A DNA stretch of 11,035 nt from NCBI GenBank assembly GCA_025201705.1, contig MU617544.1, forward strand, positions 1 to 11,035. The letters run 5' to 3'. Under the pieces are notes generated by a model, which saw only the letters and a program-made list of their open reading frames with translations, made no database searches and was not told the origin of the DNA. Below are positions 1 to 8,510 of this stretch, piece by piece (within the stretch, counting starts at the first letter, position 1; each line of letters begins with the position of its first letter). Origin of the DNA: Dissophora ornata. Lineage: Eukaryota; Mortierellomycota; Mortierellomycetes; Mortierellales; Mortierellaceae. A program made the position numbers and the translations under genes.

Positions 1-77
1 CTCCTATCGGCCCTCTGTCTTTGAACAAACCAAAAAACTGCCCACGCTTTTTTATTCCTTGTCCCTTTCTTTATTCT

Positions 78-79
<2 letters not shown>

Positions 80-109
<30 letters not shown>
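80..109. repeat. (CA)15 dinucleotide microsatellite
   Basis: An uninterrupted run of fifteen CA units sits 26 nt upstream of the first ATG of the M28 peptidase gene, within a pyrimidine-rich leader. It is probably in the 5' UTR or core promoter. The His/Thr-repeat open frames running through it are artefacts of the repeat. Confidence 0.95.
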
Positions 110-112
<3 letters not shown>

Positions 113-135
113 CCGACCCACCATCAAGCCAGCAC

Positions 136-3100
136 ATGGCATCTCTACCCGGTGCGCCGCTCAAGCAGCGTCACATCAGTATCGTCAAGACCGACAATGT
201 CCGTCGCCATACAACCAACAACCTCAACAACAACAGCTTCGAGGACTTCTCCCCAAAGGACAAGAACAGCCCCAAGGACAAAAGAAAGTCTATACCCACA
301 AGTGGACAAAAGGCCCCTCTTCATGGTCAAAACCATGACTTGCGCCATCAACACCCTCGTCTATCAGCATGGTTCCTCTACTTGAGTTTCCTCTTTATCC
401 TCGTGTCCCTGGCCTTTCAAATCCATTACAAACTTCCTACACCTATCTCATCCGAGCAAGGAACCTCCATTGACCCCAAGACAGGTCAACTTCGGTTTTC
501 GGAAGAGAATGTTCGCAAGATTGTGAGGCATCTCTCTGAGGATATCGGTTACAGGATCGTGGGAACTGAACAAGATCAGGAGACACAAGACTATCTAGTT
601 CAGGAACTGAAGGCATTAAAGGACCAGGCGCAGAGAACCAATGCAAGACAGTCTTCTGGAGTATTAGGGACTTCTGCGGACATGACATTACCCAAGTTTG
701 AGATGTGGATTCAAGTGGCAGATGGGTCTCATCAATTTGACTTTATGTCCAAAGGTAAAAAAAAAAAAATTGGGACAGCAAACATGTTGATGAGGGGGTG
801 GGTTGGTATTCGGCAACGGAGAAAAGGGCGAGTAGTGTTTGCTTTACATGTGTCTGTGTCTGTGTATGTGGATGTGGATGTGGATTCCGAGCCGCACCAT
901 CACGAGGTCCAGTGCGTTGTTTTCCATTGTTGTTGGTTTCGTTGGGTTATTATTTATTGGGTATCTCGGAAGAGAAAGATATCATAAAAATGGCGCTATT
1001 CATGCGCAGCTTGGGAGGAAAGGGGGAGTGGGGGTACAGAGAGTTTTGAGTTCAACCCATTCATATCATGATGGTTCTATTGCCGACTCTGTTTAATTTC
1101 AAGTGGACAATACCTGTTCAGTGGACAATACCTGTTCATTGACACTGCCAATGCTAACCGTCAACAACATGCTCTTTACTCTCCCTCCTGTGTCTGCTTC
1201 TGCGCCGATTTATTTACTGAAACAGTGGTGATGAAGATGTACACCAACATGACCAACATCATCGTTCGACTCTCTTGTGGACCCGAATGCGACAACAACG
1301 CGATTCTTCTCAACGCCCATTACGATACAACCTTGGGCAGTCCAGGAGCAGTGGATGACGCCCTACCGGTCGGAGTCATGATGGAAATCATTCGTATCGT
1401 CAGTCAGCGCCCTGCACTCAAGAAGAACAGTTTAATCTTTTGTACGGCGAAACCGTTGTCATTTTGCTCATCTTTTTTTTTTTTTCCATCGTCCGCTTAC
1501 GCAGTCAACAAAGTTTTTCTAACATGCGCAGTCTACTATCGTACTTACTTTCACTGGTAGTATTCAACGGTGGAGAAGAATCACTCCAGGATGCATCCCA
1601 TTCCTTCATTACCACCCATGAGTTAAGAAACACTGTCCGCGCTGTGATTAACCTTGAAGGCTGTGGTACTTCAGGTCCCGAGATTTTGTTTCAAGCCAAC
1701 TCTAAACCAATGATCGAGGCCTACCGTAAAGTCCCTTATCCACATGGCACAGTCATGGGCAATGATCTTTTCTCGACAGGAATTATTCTTTCAGATACAG
1801 ATTTTCGACAGTTTGTGGATTATGGCAATTTGACAGGGTTGGACATGGCTGTGTACAAGAACAGTTATTTGTACCATACCCATCTGGATCTTGACGAATT
1901 CATGGAACAAGGACTTCCGCAACATCTTGGAGAGAACACATTAGCATTGGCTACATATTTGGCGGATGAGGTAGACTTGACTGAGGGTATGGAACATACC
2001 AAGGCTGTCGTTTACTTTGATGTCTTTGGACAGTTTTTCGTGTCATACTCGATGGAATCTGCGATATGGTCACACATCGTCGTGTGTATACTGGCTGCCG
2101 TGTCCTTGGCTATTGGCGCTAGTAGACCGACTGTCTACTCTTTTATTTCGGTTCTACTGTCCTTTGTTGCCGCACTGTTAACACCTTCGTTGGCAGCATT
2201 AACGATCCAATCGTTTGGCAAGACCATGGTCTGGTTCTCACACGAGTGGCTCCCTATTGCGATCTTTGGACCGATTGGTGCTGCAGGAATGTTGTTTGTC
2301 CAATTGGTATTCCATGATAAGAAGGCGAGTCGAGGATCCAACGAACTGCGTACCTTGTCGAGCATCCAGGTGCTTTACGCAATTGTGACGGCTGTGGCCT
2401 CAGGACTGAGGATTGCAAGCAGCTATTTCCTCGCAATTTATTGTCTCTCTGCGACCATTGCATTGCTGTTCAACTACAAACGAATTTCAGCACAAGGGAA
2501 GACTGGAAGCCTGGGAATTCACGAGGTGAAATATATGACGTATTTTGTGGCATCTGCGACCCAGACGTTCTACTCTTCGTACTTGGCGTTCAGTCTCTTT
2601 GATCTGATCGTACCATTGACAGGACGGATTGGCGTGGACGCACCAGTGGACTATATTATCGCCATCATGACCGGATTCTGCGTCTTTTCCTTCAGTCCCG
2701 CATTGCTGGCATTCTCCCACCGATTCGGACGCTCCTCGCTAAAGAGGATTATCGGAGGACTGTTGGTCCTTCAGGTTGTGATCCTCCTATTCGGCGCAGC
2801 CTTGATCTCACCTTATGACGCCCTCCATCCAAAACGCGTGTTTGTTCAACATCTTCGAAATTTGACCTCGGGCGAGTCACTCATGTATGTCGCGCATGCG
2901 GACGCAGGACCCTTCTACGCGCCCTACGTTACACACATCGAATCTCTTTTTGATACCAAGGCAACGTTCAGGAGTGGAGGTGATAACCCTGGAGATTGGA
3001 ACTCTGTCTATCCGTTCAACCAATTCTTGGATTCGTACGTCTTTGATACCGCGCCTTATATTCGCAAACATACCACCAATTCATCCCTTGCCAATTCGGA

Positions 3101-3551
3101 TACCCCATTGACAGAGTTGATTCAATCTCCACCAAAACTTGTTGCCGAGAATATTTCGTACGACCCTGAGACTGGACTACGGAAATTGACCATTCTGTGT
3201 ACACACCCGAACTATATCTGGACAGTCACGTCGTTTGATGCAGAAGTGATTTCATGGTCCATGGATCTCAAAGTACCCTCCAAGGAAAAGTTTCATTATG
3301 TGGTTCGAAATGCGGGAGGATATAGGACGGATGGTTGGAGATTGGATTTGGAGTACCGTGCACCACAAGGACAGGAGGATAAATTACGAGTAGAGTTGAC
3401 GGCGATGGAGACGGAAGGGTTTGGAAAGGATGTGGAGAGGGAGTTGGAAGGAAGTGGAGAGATAGGAGTGATGCGTAAGGTGGTGAAAGCTCGACAGGAG
3501 GATGTGGCCTTGACATATTTTAGTTCTGTGTTGAGTAACTTTGATCTTTAG
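136..3551 (+). CDS. M28-family membrane zinc metallopeptidase (ERMP1/Pff1-like), three exons
   Basis: The model joins 136-754, 1226-1441 and 1561-3551 into a 941-residue protein; both introns are GT-AG, phase 1. The family members are multi-pass zinc aminopeptidases of the ER or vacuole membrane (yeast Pff1, animal ERMP1/FXNA), usually about 900-980 residues, so this copy is full length. A cytosolic N-tail precedes a membrane segment at about 77-95. The M28 domain follows, with the expected zinc and catalytic residues: His238 in NAHYDT, Asp250 in GAVDDA, Glu284/Glu285 in NGGEES, Glu311 in NLEG and His384 in YLYHTH. Residues about 446-695 form a multi-pass hydrophobic bundle, then a roughly 245-residue soluble C-terminal domain. 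ATG 136 is the first ATG and lies in frame with the membrane anchor. Splicing joins the conserved phrases exactly (MYTNMTNIIVR; LIF to LFNGGEES). Pff1 and ERMP1 orthology cannot be told apart here, so no symbol is given. Confidence 0.94.
755..1225 (+). other. Intron 1 of the M28 peptidase gene (471 nt)
   Basis: The donor is AAAG|GTAAAA and the acceptor is GAAACAG|TG. A CTAAC branch-like motif occurs near 1153 and a TTTACTGA near 1213. Joining at these sites keeps the family's reading frame. The intron is four times longer than intron 2. It holds an A-run right after the donor, a TGTGTCTGTGTATGTGGATGTGG simple-sequence stretch around 849-882, and an exact 18-bp tandem duplication. The exon 1 frame stays open for about 230 nt into it, so retention would give a truncated protein lacking the active site. 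Confidence 0.85.
1102..1137. repeat. Exact 18-bp tandem duplication inside intron 1
   Basis: The unit AGTGGACAATACCTGTTC occurs twice head-to-tail (1102-1119 and 1120-1137) with no mismatch. The absence of any difference suggests a recent duplication. Confidence 0.95.
1442..1560 (+). other. Intron 2 of the M28 peptidase gene (119 nt)
   Basis: The donor is T|GTACGG and the acceptor is CACTGGTAG|TATTC. A 12-13 nt T-tract and a TTACTTTCAC region precede the acceptor. The splice restores the NGGEES metal-binding motif across the junction: the L codon is split T|TA, followed directly by FNGGEES. Confidence 0.9.
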
Positions 3552-3562
3552 AAATAGAAAGA

Positions 3563-3568
3563 AATAAA
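3563..3568 (+). terminator. AATAAA polyadenylation signal
   Basis: A canonical AATAAA lies 12 nt after the TAG of the M28 gene. It is followed by TATATATATC and a CT-rich stretch, a plausible fungal 3'-end-forming region. Confidence 0.6.
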
Positions 3569-3988
3569 TATATATATCTCTTTCGCTCTCTCTCTCTTCT
3601 ACATGTATGGAAGTGTCAGGAAACGTCGAAACTCTCTCCTTGGCCCTATTCAACGACTCTATACGAGTAGAGAGGGTGGCGTATAATGAATGTTGATTGG
3701 CTGGAAGGTGATCCCAAGCCACGTATAGTTATCTGGCGTATACAACCTTAATTTGATTAGGTTCACCAATGGGGAATGGGAAATGATCCAAGATTATACG
3801 CGCTTGTGGTATTTTTCTTCACTCTTTCACTTTGCTACCACATTTCCTAGAGTATAAGCTTGTCGTATTTTCTTCCTCCATATCTTCATTGTCCTCTCTC
3901 AGATCCTCCACCTCTTTTGCATCACGTGGCTCGACAGATTGCCCCCTACAAAGCGCCGAGGATGAAAAAAAAAAAAAAAAAAAAAAAA

Positions 3989-4314
3989 GATGAAAATAAC
4001 ATTTTGACGACCCCCTCGTTCTATGGAGCTCGCCGACCATTCGAGTGATTGCTCCCCACACCAACTCCCGACGCGGATGGTGCTTCGGGGGGATAATGAA
4101 AGGAACATCTTTTCACACATGCGCGCAAACCAGAGGCAAATCTATTGAAAACTGGTCGACTTTGCCTTTGGAGGACTTTGTCCTTCACTGCCGGCTCGAT
4201 ATAGGGTTCACCAGAGATTGAAAAGAGGACGAGGATGACTTTATTCACGGGAATCACATAGGGGATCGTCAAAATGTCACGTCCAAAAAAAAAAAAAAAA
4301 GATGGATATAACAT
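3989..4314. repeat. Poly-A plus 14-bp imperfect direct repeat bracketing about 300 bp
   Basis: A run of 24 A (3965-3988) is followed by GATGAAAATAACAT (3989-4002). A run of 16 A (4285-4300) is followed by GATGGATATAACAT (4301-4314). The 14-mers match at 12 of 14 positions. The arrangement (repeat, insert, A-tail, repeat) resembles the target-site duplication and tail of a small retroposed insertion. Simple poly-A-mediated duplication is an alternative. Confidence 0.5.
3999..4277. repeat. 18-bp inverted repeat (17/18) with 243-bp interior
   Basis: The left arm ACATTTTGACGACCCCCT (3999-4016) is matched in reverse complement by AGGGGATCGTCAAAATGT (4260-4277), with one mismatch. The arms lie just inside the poly-A direct repeats. 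They could be terminal inverted repeats of a miniature element or the stem of a folded transcript. Similarity stops abruptly outside the arms. Confidence 0.6.
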
Positions 4315-4493
4315 GAACAAAGCATCTTCTGTTTCTACTCAACCTTTAACCGCAGTATTTTGGTTACTGCTTCAACTTTGACAACAAACTCCCATCAGAA
4401 AGCAAAAAAGTCGAAGAAACGGGGCTCGCGGCAAAAAAAGGCGAGAACAAAAATGACAATGACAAAGGCTTTCTGGAAACAAAAAGCCCTGGC

Positions 4494-4507
4494 ATGAACA
4501 TGTTCAT
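4494..4507. repeat. 14-bp perfect palindrome
   Basis: ATGAACATGTTCAT is self-complementary. It sits about 500 bp upstream of the Crinkler start. It may be a protein-binding site, but no family can be assigned. Confidence 0.4.
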
Positions 4508-4931
4508 TCAGTGTGCGACAGATGCAGAGAGAGAGATCCAAGAGAAAACTAAAGAATCCGCTCTGTGTCAAAGAGCAGTGGATTTATACACCGAACTCCG
4601 CTAATAAGGTCAACGAGAAATACAACGCCTGGTTGGGAATAGAGACATCGTAAAAGTCCAGGTTTGTAGTACGCAAAGAAGAAGTACGACAAAGCAAAGG
4701 TGATTGTAACCCTCGACAGGAGCAGGCGACACCGACACCGAGTCTCTCGCCAGTCAGATACACAATGTTTTGTCCTTTCTACAAAGAGTTTCTCACGCGG
4801 TTTATTGTAGTAGCCTGGTTTGTGGTGATGCAACTGGAAGTCGTGTTGATAGACAAGACAGAGAAACCTTCTGTCTCATTCGTTGGTGGAACCTTGACGA
4901 CACTGCCGATTTTTTGTTGCTTCCTTGATGA

Positions 4932-4939
4932 TTTTAAAT
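4932..4939 (+). promoter_or_regulatory. TATA-like box of the Crinkler gene
   Basis: TTTAAATA lies 69 nt upstream of ATG 5008. A CT-rich initiator-like leader (about 4976-5003) follows, ending in the ATAATG start context. Both features are common for fungal promoters. There is no experimental support. Confidence 0.35.
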
Positions 4940-5007
4940 AAAATGCACTACCTTTCTTGCATCTCTTCGTTATTCCAATCCCTCTCTCTTCTCATCCCCT
5001 CTCAATA

Positions 5008-6618
5008 ATGACGAGCCACCTCTTGATATTCTGTCTCGTGGATGGCAAATCGACCGCAAATGCGTTCTCGGTCAAGGCCCCATCAACTGCCACTGTGGAC
5101 GACATCAAGGAGCTTATCAAGGCCAAGAAGGCCCCAGCGTTCGACGGCATTGAACTCACCCTCTGGCGAGTCTCCATTCCAGTCACTTCTGCTAGGAAGC
5201 ATGAACTATTAACACTCGACACACTTCATTCGAAGGAGGAGCTCCTTCCGACCACTCACCTGAATACATTGTTTCCAGAGGATCCTTTCGAGGATACAAT
5301 CCACATCATGATCCAGCGACCACCATCAGGTACATCTTACGCACATTTCTTTTTTTTTTCTCCGGAATGAAAGATGACTTCGGATCCTATGTTAATCTGA
5401 CAAGCTGTTAGTCTAATCCTCCTATGGCTCTTTGCCTTTGTGTTTGGTTTTACCTTTGTTAACACTAGCTATTCGTCCAGAACTCGCAGAGTTACGTAAA
5501 CAGATATCCAAACTCCGTGATTCGTCTGCCTGTGAGTAGAAAGCTTGTTGTTTCTTGGTAGGAAAGCTGTTCTGTCAATCTCCTCCAATATCGGCAGCGT
5601 TAACACGTAGATGTTTTTTAGGCATAGATATTGTTGTCAAGCCAGAGAAAAAAATAGTCTGCTCCTGGTTAGTAGATATCGAAACGGCGACTTTGGACGA
5701 CTTGAAAGGCGTCCTTGTCAAAGAGTACCCCCAATATGAACACGACCATCACATGGCGATATATGCCTACCATGGACAACCTGAGCCAAAACACATATGT
5801 CATGACCACGAACTGCGCATGATACTCAAGCTCTGCAAGATGTCTGAACCAAAGTTCAAAAACAGACTAAAACTCTCGCTGGGGACTCCATCTAAGAGCC
5901 TCGCGGATTGGACATTCAAAGATGTTTGCGCAGAATACAATCTTTCGGAGGCCTCCGATCCCGATTTTGGTGTGTGCCGCCGTTCACAGAGTTGGTAACC
6001 GCTGGATCGGGTTGTTATCTTACGAAGCCGGCACAAAATCAACTTATCCAGGAAATCGAATCAAGGGTAAAAGTGCTAAAACTGTTTGGCGCAAATGAGG
6101 CGACAAAATCAATGATAGTGGCCTCGTTTATGGTTGCAGCGACAACGATATTCGACGAAGATCTCTACCTTGCATCTCAAAGAAACCTGAGTGGACGCCG
6201 AGGAAATGGACCGGTGGATTTTTCGGTGCATTCGCACAAGACCCAGGCATGGACTCTTGCTGTGACGATGGTGAAGGGAGAAGATTTCCGACGTGGCGTG
6301 GCTCAGAACATGGTGCAGTTGGAATCAGCCTCGATGGAATCAGCCTTGATGGAAAAGAAACGAAAGCGTGAAACGTACGATGTCGATGGAGTGGAGCAGC
6401 CCCCGAAAGAGATCAAGTCGTATGGAATTGTTACGGACGCCAGCGAATGGGCAGTGATCGAATGTACGATCGATGAAGACGAAGCAGTGTCCTACAGGAT
6501 GACGAAGCTTCCGGAAACTTTGGCCTTTGCTGGTAACTGGCAACAAGGCGCGTCGGATGTTTTCCAAAAGCTCTTATGGCTTTGGTCAGAAATGCTGGAT
6601 GAAAGTATCAGAGCGTGA
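5008..6618 (+). pseudogene. Crinkler (CRN)-type effector-like gene, frame-disrupted
   Basis: The exons are 5008-5329, 5469-5531 and 5622 onward, with GT-AG introns of 139 and 90 nt, both phase 1. Residues 1-107 form a fungal CRN header: an LIFCLVDG start, a DDIKELIKAKK helix and an ELTLWRVSI segment, ending in IHIMIQRPP. The 63-nt exon adds a short helical linker (ELAELRKQISKLR). Exon 3 encodes a ubiquitin-like or wing domain (VVKPEKK to TFKDVCAEYNL). The downstream part (NEATKS, GNGPVDF, RRGVAQNMVQLES) matches the PD-(D/E)xK-like nuclease region of this family and carries a basic KKRKRE patch. The frame breaks at about 5969-5975, in GGTGTGTG: the upstream frame stops at 5996-5998 (253 residues), while the family sequence continues in another frame to TGA 6618 (about 460 residues in all). 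The codon at the expected E-x-K glutamate (6268-6270) is ATG. CRNs are secreted or cytonuclear effectors in oomycetes; their fungal roles are unclear. A sequencing error or unusual splicing could mimic the break. Confidence 0.85.
6321..6350 (+). repeat. In-frame 15-bp tandem duplication in the Crinkler C-terminal part
   Basis: GGAATCAGCCTCGAT (6321-6335) is followed directly by GGAATCAGCCTTGAT (6336-6350), 14 of 15 identical. It duplicates five residues (MESA-type repeat) just before the KKRKRE basic patch. Confidence 0.9.
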
Positions 6619-6956
6619 AAGCTATCGTAGAAAGAAAGGACTTGTCATCGAGCAAATAAGACAATAGTTTGATGAGGCATGGTTTGAATAAGAAAGCCAT
6701 TACATTTGAGGGAGATGTCGCTGCAGAGTGTGAGTGCGCGCTCAAAGACATGAGCAAGTGTGGCCGTGATACAGAAAAGGCCCCTGGATGTTCGGCGCTC
6801 CTGTCTGTTGTATTTTGTTCCCGGCCCACACTCCCACTGTTCATTGTTGCTGTTCTCAGGCAGAACTCATTCATGAACAAATGATCTCGAAAGTACATGT
6901 TCCAGGGACAGCGTGACTATGACAGTGCGATCGTGCGTATACTGCGAGAATACTCG
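6619..6956. other. Intergenic spacer, no feature recognised
   Basis: A stretch of 338 nt lies between the Crinkler stop and the 3' end of the Harbinger relic. Short open frames on both strands show no recognisable motif. There is no clear AATAAA for either neighbour. It may contain the outer end of the Harbinger element, but no terminal repeat could be identified. Confidence 0.5.
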
Positions 6957-8074
6957 TTAATATGGCATTGCAGCATCCCCTTTAGTTTGGACATCTTCCC
7001 GAAATATATGGCGACTTTGATTACTATCTTCTGCTTCGATTTGCAAATCACTATTGCCTTCAATCTGTCTCTTTCTCTCAACTCCTCGGCGTCTCTCATC
7101 AGCTTCTTCTTGGATCTGTTCTTCTTCTTCCTCCTCGCCATCTTGATCCACAATAGCGTCATCCCTGACATCGACGTTGTCGATATCCTCATCGTCATCA
7201 AACGCGAGTAAGATGTTGTGTAAAAACTACGCATGCGACACAAATCCAGTCCGACACGAGATCGACATCCTCCTCCTCCTGCTTTACCTTCATAGTCACT
7301 CACTGCAGTCATCCTCCATGGCGTGTACACATTTTTCGGGTGTTCCATGAGACTGTGTCATGCGAAGAAGCGATCTCGAAAGGAAAAAGGGACACCGTCA
7401 ACAGCACCAAATTGCATCAGGAAAGCCCTTGACTTTCTGAAACCATTGGCTTATCACTTTTTTTCTTGCTTGGTCCGGTCAAACGATATACCGATGTGCA
7501 AGGCCCACGATCGTCCAAATGCGGCGCCAGGTATAAACATGAACCGATCCAGCACTGACACCAAACGCCCATGCCACCCACCTTCTTGATTGACGTGCCT
7601 TTGGAACCCCAAGCGATATAGCGCTGTGTTCTCACCGGGGTTTGTAGATAGAGTGAGTTCTTGCTTTGGAATTGCGTGTTGTCTTGAATGAGGAGCTACG
7701 AGGAAGTCGAGTTGATACAGAGTGACACGGAGAAATAGATTTGAACTGAAGGGGGGCCATATATTGCTCAAGAACTCTATCTTCCAGGTCCTTTGAGAAC
7801 GGCAAGCGAACGCGTCGGTGGAGATATCGCGTCTCGTAAAGGTATTTGAGGATAGCATATAAACCAATGACTTTGTAAGGAGGTCCTGGGAACCGGTATA
7901 TATGAGCTGGTTGAGGTATTCCTCAATGGAGTCATCGAAATACTTCTCGCAACTTTGAATAGGTCTCACTGTCGAGGGGTTTGTCGGATTCGGGGCATGA
8001 GTGGTTCTTAGATGAGATGAGAGTTCAATGAGTTGTCCGTGTTGAACGTTCGTATGGAATATGGAGATGTATAA
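6957..8074 (-). pseudogene. PIF/Harbinger (HARBI1-like) transposase relic, internally deleted and frameshifted
   Basis: Fragments in successive minus-strand frames line up in the order of a HARBI1-like DDE transposase. The N-terminal part reads from about 8074 (KYFDDSIEEYLNQLIYTGSQ, NIWPPFS, TALYRLG). The next piece is GSKGTSIKKVGG, then FGVSAGSVHVYTWRR with RYIV-stop-PDQ. Next comes GFPDAI followed, one base out of frame, by GAVDGVPFSF, whose Asp (7397-7399) fits the first catalytic residue. After a gap come VSDWICVACVV and, again one base out of frame, LHNILLAFDDDEDID with an acidic tail ending at 6957. The Asp-to-LHN spacing is about 60 codons, against roughly 180 expected, so the middle with the other two catalytic acids is missing. 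At least two stops interrupt the frames. The family call is from motif memory, not a search. Confidence 0.7.
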
Positions 8075-8510
8075 TTATACCTATGCGGCCAATCAAAAAT
8101 AATTAACCTAGTATGAATATACTGAGTGATGTGCCCTTGTCATGTTGACTAGACCAAACATGCAGCATGATTAACCCATAAGCAAATCCACCGAAATTCT
8201 GAATGGAATGACCATAGGCCATTGCAGGAGAGAAAGAGTCGACATTGAAGGGCCAAAAAGCAACATCGATATGAACGCTTGGCTGCCACAAACCCGTTAT
8301 TGTGCCTTTCAAGAAAATGACACTAATAATTCCGAAATTAAACTCTTCGGAGTTTGCACTAATGGGAGAGGTTTTGGTTCTAATCGGTCTGATCTGCTCT
8401 AATCGGTCAGATTTCATCCTGAATTTTTTTTTCTCTGCTCACCTCGCTTCAGAAAAGAAAAGTTGTGTTCTTGCTAGCTCACACACATACTTCGCACTCT
8501 AACTTCATCG
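7970..8510. other. AT-rich spacer upstream of the orphan gene
   Basis: The part below about 8074 still reads as a continuation of the transposase relic's N-terminal frame on the minus strand. From 8075 to 8510 there is no recognisable gene. A minus-strand open frame at about 8103-8417 has no motif I know and is not called. The stretch holds a short direct repeat at 8379-8412 and presumably the promoter and 5' UTR of the 8511 gene. No clear TATA box was seen. Confidence 0.5.
8379..8412. repeat. 15-bp direct repeat pair, 19-bp period
   Basis: TCTAATCGGTCTGAT (8379-8393) and TCTAATCGGTCAGAT (8398-8412) differ at one position. The pair lies about 100 bp upstream of the orphan gene's start and about 300 bp beyond the Harbinger relic. 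It could be a subterminal transposase-binding repeat or an upstream regulatory site. Confidence 0.7.

Larger units (their letters stand above)
3552..5007. other. Intergenic region without a convincing gene
   Basis: About 1.45 kb lies between the peptidase stop and the Crinkler start. It contains A-tracts of 24 and 16 nt, the direct and inverted repeats listed separately, and a 14-bp palindrome at 4494-4507. Two minus-strand open frames (about 4021-4320 and 4549-4833) were read. They show no recognisable motif, are interrupted by poly-Phe from the A-tracts, and are not called as genes. A non-coding transcript or a diverged gene fragment cannot be excluded. Confidence 0.6.

Noticed and set aside
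21..385. Open frames made of His-Thr repeats
   Set aside because: They are translations of the CA microsatellite, start at TTG, and conflict with the clear peptidase start at 136.
798..1096. Open frames inside intron 1 (Cys-Val and Met-Trp repeats)
   Set aside because: They are translations of a GT-rich simple repeat. Family alignment by motif places this whole stretch in an intron.
3384..3722. Minus-strand 112-codon frame over the peptidase 3' end
   Set aside because: It is antisense to well-supported coding sequence and its composition mirrors the purine-rich coding strand.
4021..4320. Minus-strand open frame of 99 codons in the intergenic region
   Set aside because: It starts with poly-Phe encoded by an A-tract and shows no recognisable motif or supporting splice structure. 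It is possible but not supportable.
4549..4833. Minus-strand 94-codon open frame
   Set aside because: No family motif, odd composition and no upstream regulatory context. It is treated as a chance frame.
5995..6051. A 57-nt intron (GTAACC to CCAG) in the Crinkler gene as the cause of the frame change
   Set aside because: Its length is a multiple of three, so it would remove the stop but not correct the reading frame.
7323..7589. Plus-strand 88-codon frame
   Set aside because: It overlaps, in antisense, the recognisable transposase fragments of the Harbinger relic.
8103..8417. Minus-strand 104-codon open frame upstream of the orphan gene
   Set aside because: It contains the spaced direct repeat as its first codons and has no recognisable domain. 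A link to the Harbinger relic could not be shown.
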